Positions 6,029 through 8,323 of a stretch of 8,323 bases of DNA are shown piece after piece. The stretch is from assembly GCA_035525495.1 (NCBI GenBank), contig DATLED010000046.1:1-8323 (forward strand). Direction: 5' to 3'. Within the stretch, counting starts at the first letter, position 1. Each line of letters starts with the position of its first letter. The position numbers were made by a program, and so were the translations under genes. Below the pieces are notes generated by a model. The model saw only the letters and a list, made by a program, of their open reading frames with translations. It searched no databases and was not told where the DNA came from. This stretch comes from DATLED01 sp035525495. GTDB lineage: Bacteria > Actinomycetota > Acidimicrobiia > Acidimicrobiales > CADCTF01.

Positions 6029-6310
6029 ATGTTCAACGGTGACGTCGACGAAGAAGGGGCCGACCCGACCGTCGCGGTGATCGCGCACTCGCTGATCTCG
6101 TCGGTCGCCGTCGTCAACAGCGCCATCCAGAGCCTCATCGCCTACGGCGACGACCTCGGCTCCGCGAAGCGAACCGCGCTCCTGCACATGGCGCTCACCC
6201 AGGCGGAGTACCTCTCGGAGGTGCTCAAGGACATGGCGCGCGGCCTTCCGTGCGAGGTCATCGAGGCGCTCGACGCCATCTCGGAGCGCCGTCCCTTCAG
6301 CGACGTCTGA
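6029..6310 (+). CDS. Small orphan histidine-kinase dimerization (DHp/HisKA-like) helical hairpin protein
   Basis: A 93-residue protein with two predicted amphipathic helices (about 13-39 and 46-72) and short tails. Helix 1 reads DPTVAVIAHSLISSVAVVNS and lines up with the histidine-kinase H-box, with His20 in the place of the phosphoacceptor and the pattern H-x-L-x-x-x-V where kinases usually have H-E-L-R-T-P-L. Helix 2, ALLHMALTQAEYLSEVLKDM, matches the second DHp helix (leucine and alanine heptads ending L-x-x-D-M). No N, G1 or G2 ATPase boxes follow, and the gene stops after RPFSDV, so it cannot phosphorylate itself from ATP. It may be a phosphotransfer or dimer-forming partner, or a DHp-like remnant whose histidine no longer works. 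The ATG at 6029 is chosen because the DHp-like part follows at once; upstream in-frame starts from 5858 would run through the mod promoter. It probably forms an operon with the kinase gene 45 bases downstream. Confidence 0.6.
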   Translation: MFNGDVDEEGADPTVAVIAHSLISSVAVVNSAIQSLIAYGDDLGSAKRTALLHMALTQAEYLSEVLKDMARGLPCEVIEALDAISERRPFSDV

Positions 6311-6355
6311 GGGCGAAGGGGTTTCACCTCAGCCGGCGCCGAGCACAACGGGGGG

Positions 6356-8050
6356 GTGAGCATCGCGGCCAAGAGCCGGCACCTCCGCCTCTACGCGGAG
6401 CTGACCAAACTCCTCGTCAAGTACGGGAGATCGGATCTCGTACGCGACATGCGCGCCGCGGGGTTCGACGGTGGCGTGGCCGAGCTGGCGGCGCCCGACA
6501 TCGAGGACGGCGAGGTCCCTCCCGAGGCCGAGCAGCTCGCCGGCGACCTCGAGGCCCTCGGCCCGACGTTCATCAAGCTCGGTCAGCTCCTGTCCACGCG
6601 CGTCGACCTCCTGCCGACGGCTTATACCGAGGCGCTTTCGCGGCTGCAGGACGACGTCGAGCCCATCAGTTCCGAGGAGGTGGAACGGGTCTTCTGGGAG
6701 GAACTCGGTGTGGACACCCGTACGGCCTTCGCCAGCTTCGACCGTGAGCCGCTGGCGTCCGCCTCGCTCGGCCAGGTCCACCGCGCCGAGCTCCGGAGCG
6801 GCCGCTCGGTCGTCGTCAAGGTCCAGCGTCCTGGCATCCGCGATCGGATCAAGGAGGACATGGAGGCTCTCTCCGAGCTGGCGACGTGGTTGGACGACCA
6901 CACCGACGTCGGCCGCCGCTTCGGGTTCGCCGAGCTCCTGTCCGAGTTCGACCACAGCCTCCGCGACGAGCTCGACTACAAGCGGGAGGCGAGCAACCTC
7001 CGGCGGTTGGCCACGATCGTCGAGCCTTACGAGCTCCTCGTCGTGCCGCAACCCGTCGACGACTTCACGTCGGGGCGAGTGCTGACCATGGACTATCTCG
7101 AGGGCCGGAAGATCACCTCGCTCACGCCGCTCGCCCGTCTCGAGATGGACACGTCGGCGAGCGACCTCGCCGACCAGCTGTTCCGTGCCTACCTCGACCA
7201 GATCCTCGTCGAGGGCTTCTTCCACGCCGACCCGCACCCGGGAAACATCTGCCTGACGACGGACGGTCGGATCGCAATGCTGGACCTCGGCATGGTGGCG
7301 CGCGTCCCGAACCGCCTCCAAGACCTCCTCGTGAAGCTCCTGGTCGCAGTCAGCGGCGGGCGGGGCGAGGAGGCGGCGCACCTGACGATGCAGATGGGGA
7401 GACCGCTCGACGACTTCGACGAGTCGCGGTTCGTGCGCGGCGCGTCGGACCTGGTGACCCGCAACCATGACCTCGGCGTGGGCGAGCTCGACGCCGGCGG
7501 CCTCGTCATGCAGCTGCAGCGACTGTCCGGGGAGTCGGGGCTGCGGCTGCCGCCCGAGCTGGCTTTGCTCGGCAAGGCACTCCTCAACCTCGACCAGGTC
7601 GCGCGGTCGCTCGATCCCGAGTTCTCGCCGAGCGATGCCATCCAGCGACACGCCACCACGATCCTGCAGTCGCGGATGCGGCCGTCGCGCGAGCGATTGT
7701 TCTCGGCGGCACTCGAGGCGCGGGAGTTCATCGAGGAGCTTCCCGGGCGGGTCAACAAGCTGCTCGACTCGACCGCCAACGGTGAGCTGACGCTGAAGGT
7801 CGACGCCTTCGACGAGAAGGAGCTCCTCCGTGGCCTGCAGCAGCTCGCCAACCGCGTCACGACGGGTCTCGTCCTGGCGGCGTTGATCATCGGCGCGGCG
7901 ATGCTGACGCGCGTGCAGACCGACGTGGAGCTGTTCGGCTACCCCGCAGTCGCCATCGTCTGCTTCCTCGCGGCGTCACTCGGCGGCGCCGCGCTGCTGT
8001 GGACGATCGCCGGCGGCGCTCGTCGCGACCGGCAGGGCCGGCGGCGCTAG
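6356..8050 (+). CDS. ABC1/AarF/UbiB-family atypical kinase-like membrane protein
   Basis: A 564-residue protein with the full set of UbiB/ABC1 motifs: the family-specific KxGQ motif in FIKLGQLLSTRVDLLP (72-87; Lys74, Gly76, Gln77), the A-rich nucleotide loop LASASLGQVHRA (133-144), the strand 3 lysine in VVVKVQRP (Lys155), DELDYKREASNLRR (204-217), the catalytic loop GFFHADPHPGN (287-297; Asp292, Asn297) and the metal-binding D-L-G at 310-312 in place of D-F-G. Residues about 502-518 and 528-551 are two hydrophobic helices followed by a basic tail, so it is anchored in the membrane with the kinase domain in the cytoplasm. The family includes UbiB and yeast Coq8, ATPases supporting ubiquinone biosynthesis. 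The role in actinobacteria, which use menaquinone, is unclear, so no symbol is given. The start is GTG 6356 after a run of G; no better start is in frame between 6310 and it. It follows the DHp-like gene by 45 bases. Confidence 0.9.
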   Translation: MSIAAKSRHLRLYAELTKLLVKYGRSDLVRDMRAAGFDGGVAELAAPDIEDGEVPPEAEQLAGDLEALGPTFIKLGQLLSTRVDLLPTAYTEALSRLQDDVEPISSEEVERVFWEELGVDTRTAFASFDREPLASASLGQVHRAELRSGRSVVVKVQRPGIRDRIKEDMEALSELATWLDDHTDVGRRFGFAELLSEFDHSLRDELDYKREASNLRRLATIVEPYELLVVPQPVDDFTSGRVLTMDYLEGRKITSLTPLARLEMDTSASDLADQLFRAYLDQILVEGFFHADPHPGNICLTTDGRIAMLDLGMVARVPNRLQDLLVKLLVAVSGGRGEEAAHLTMQMGRPLDDFDESRFVRGASDLVTRNHDLGVGELDAGGLVMQLQRLSGESGLRLPPELALLGKALLNLDQVARSLDPEFSPSDAIQRHATTILQSRMRPSRERLFSAALEAREFIEELPGRVNKLLDSTANGELTLKVDAFDEKELLRGLQQLANRVTTGLVLAALIIGAAMLTRVQTDVELFGYPAVAIVCFLAASLGGAALLWTIAGGARRDRQGRRR

Positions 8051-8060
8051 CAGGGTGCGG

Positions 8061-8152
8061 AAGAAGGGCTGATCGGGCGCTCTCGACGGATCGGGACGTC
8101 GTTGTGCTTTGTCCTCAGCGCTTCTTCGATTGCCCGATCAGCTGATCCGGGC
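8061..8152. repeat. Cluster of inverted repeats between the kinase gene and the transposase fragment
   Basis: GCTGATCGGGC (8068-8078) recurs as its exact reverse complement GCCCGATCAGC (8132-8142). AAGAAGGGCTG (8061-8071) pairs with CAGCGCTTCTT (8116-8126) with one mismatch. GCCCGATCAG at 8132-8141 also faces CTGATCCGGGC at 8142-8152, forming a loopless near-palindrome with a perfect 12-bp core, GATCAGCTGATC (8136-8147). These pairings overlap, so only some can form at once. The cluster could be the downstream end of the insertion sequence, a terminator serving the converging genes (no T-run is present), or a binding site. The pairings are certain; the function is not. Confidence 0.55.
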
Positions 8153-8194
8153 GGCTTCTCGATGGCTGAACCGCGGCCCGGCCGGTTGTTGGGG

Positions 8195-8323
8195 CTATGC
8201 GGTCTGGGTGTCGAGGGCTGCGATGCGGATGAGGTTGTAGGTGGCGGCGGTGATCTTGAACCAGGCCCGGTTCCGTTCTCGGCCCTTGTAGCGGAGCTTG
8301 CGACCGCCGCCGACGGTCTTGAT
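8195..8323 (-). CDS. IS5-like transposase, C-terminal fragment cut by the window edge
   Basis: The minus strand from the window end to the TAG at 8197-8195 encodes 42 residues: IKTVGGGRKLRYKGRER, then NRAWFKITAATYNLIRIAAL and DTQTA. The K-T-V-G-G motif, a basic R-x-R/K-x-R-G stretch, an aromatic patch and the A-A-x-Y-N-L-x-R ending are the C-terminal hallmark of IS5-family DDE transposases. The leading Lys2 probably corresponds to the lysine of the Y-(2)-R-(3)-E-(6)-K signature, which places the catalytic glutamate just outside the window. The frame is intact and ends with its own stop, so nothing suggests decay within the visible part. It converges on the kinase gene. The subgroup within IS5 cannot be fixed from this tail, and no terminal inverted repeat can be confirmed because the other end is not here. 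Confidence 0.8.
   Translation of the reverse strand: MKTVGGGRKLRYKGRERNRAWFKITAATYNLIRIAALDTQTA

Overview
The window is about 8.3 kb of very GC-rich DNA (C or G in most third codon positions) with GTG start codons, 4-base gene overlaps and probable leaderless promoters. It also holds an HNH nuclease fragment of the DUF222/13E12 type that is abundant in Actinobacteria. Together these point to a high-GC actinobacterium, perhaps of the Acidimicrobiia kind; that class is a guess from gene style, not a demonstrated placement.

Layout. Left edge (1-150): the C-terminal part of an HNH endonuclease on the minus strand, cut by the window edge and fused back-to-back at about 139-150 to a plus-strand SnoaL/NTF2-like gene that has lost its N-terminus. 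That gene overlaps a class I SAM-dependent methyltransferase by ATGA (450-1259). Converging on it, with a 3-base gap, is a minus-strand gene (1263-2786) for a secreted, membrane-tethered TolB/PD40 beta-propeller with a Ser/Thr-rich stalk encoded partly by a 9-bp tandem repeat.

The centre (2850-5870, minus strand) is a compact molybdate/tungstate uptake operon: a regulator with a MerR-type DNA-binding head and a Mop/TOBE oxyanion-binding tail, then modA (lipoprotein binding protein), modB (permease) and modC (ATPase). All three junctions are GTGA overlaps, so the four genes are almost certainly one transcript with coupled translation. The regulator appears leaderless: a TAnnnT -10 box lies 6 bases before its ATG, inside a CGATA-C-TATCG palindrome that is the obvious candidate operator. 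The model is that ModA captures molybdate, ModBC imports it, and the first-gene regulator senses the oxyanion with its own Mop domain and controls the operon.

Divergent from the operon (plus strand, 6029-8050) are a 93-residue protein that looks like an isolated histidine-kinase dimerization/phosphotransfer hairpin with no ATPase domain, and an ABC1/AarF/UbiB-family atypical kinase with two C-terminal membrane segments. After a 144-base spacer rich in inverted repeats, the right edge (8195-8323) holds the C-terminal end of an IS5-like transposase on the minus strand.

Both ends lie in gene families that are usually multi-copy (HNH/13E12 and an insertion sequence), which fits a contig broken at repeats. 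No rRNA, tRNA, CRISPR array or phage module was seen. The most interesting points are the self-contained mod regulator with its leaderless promoter and operator, the orphan phosphotransfer-like protein beside an atypical kinase, and the abrupt HNH/SnoaL junction. I did not find a convincing wholly new multi-gene system.
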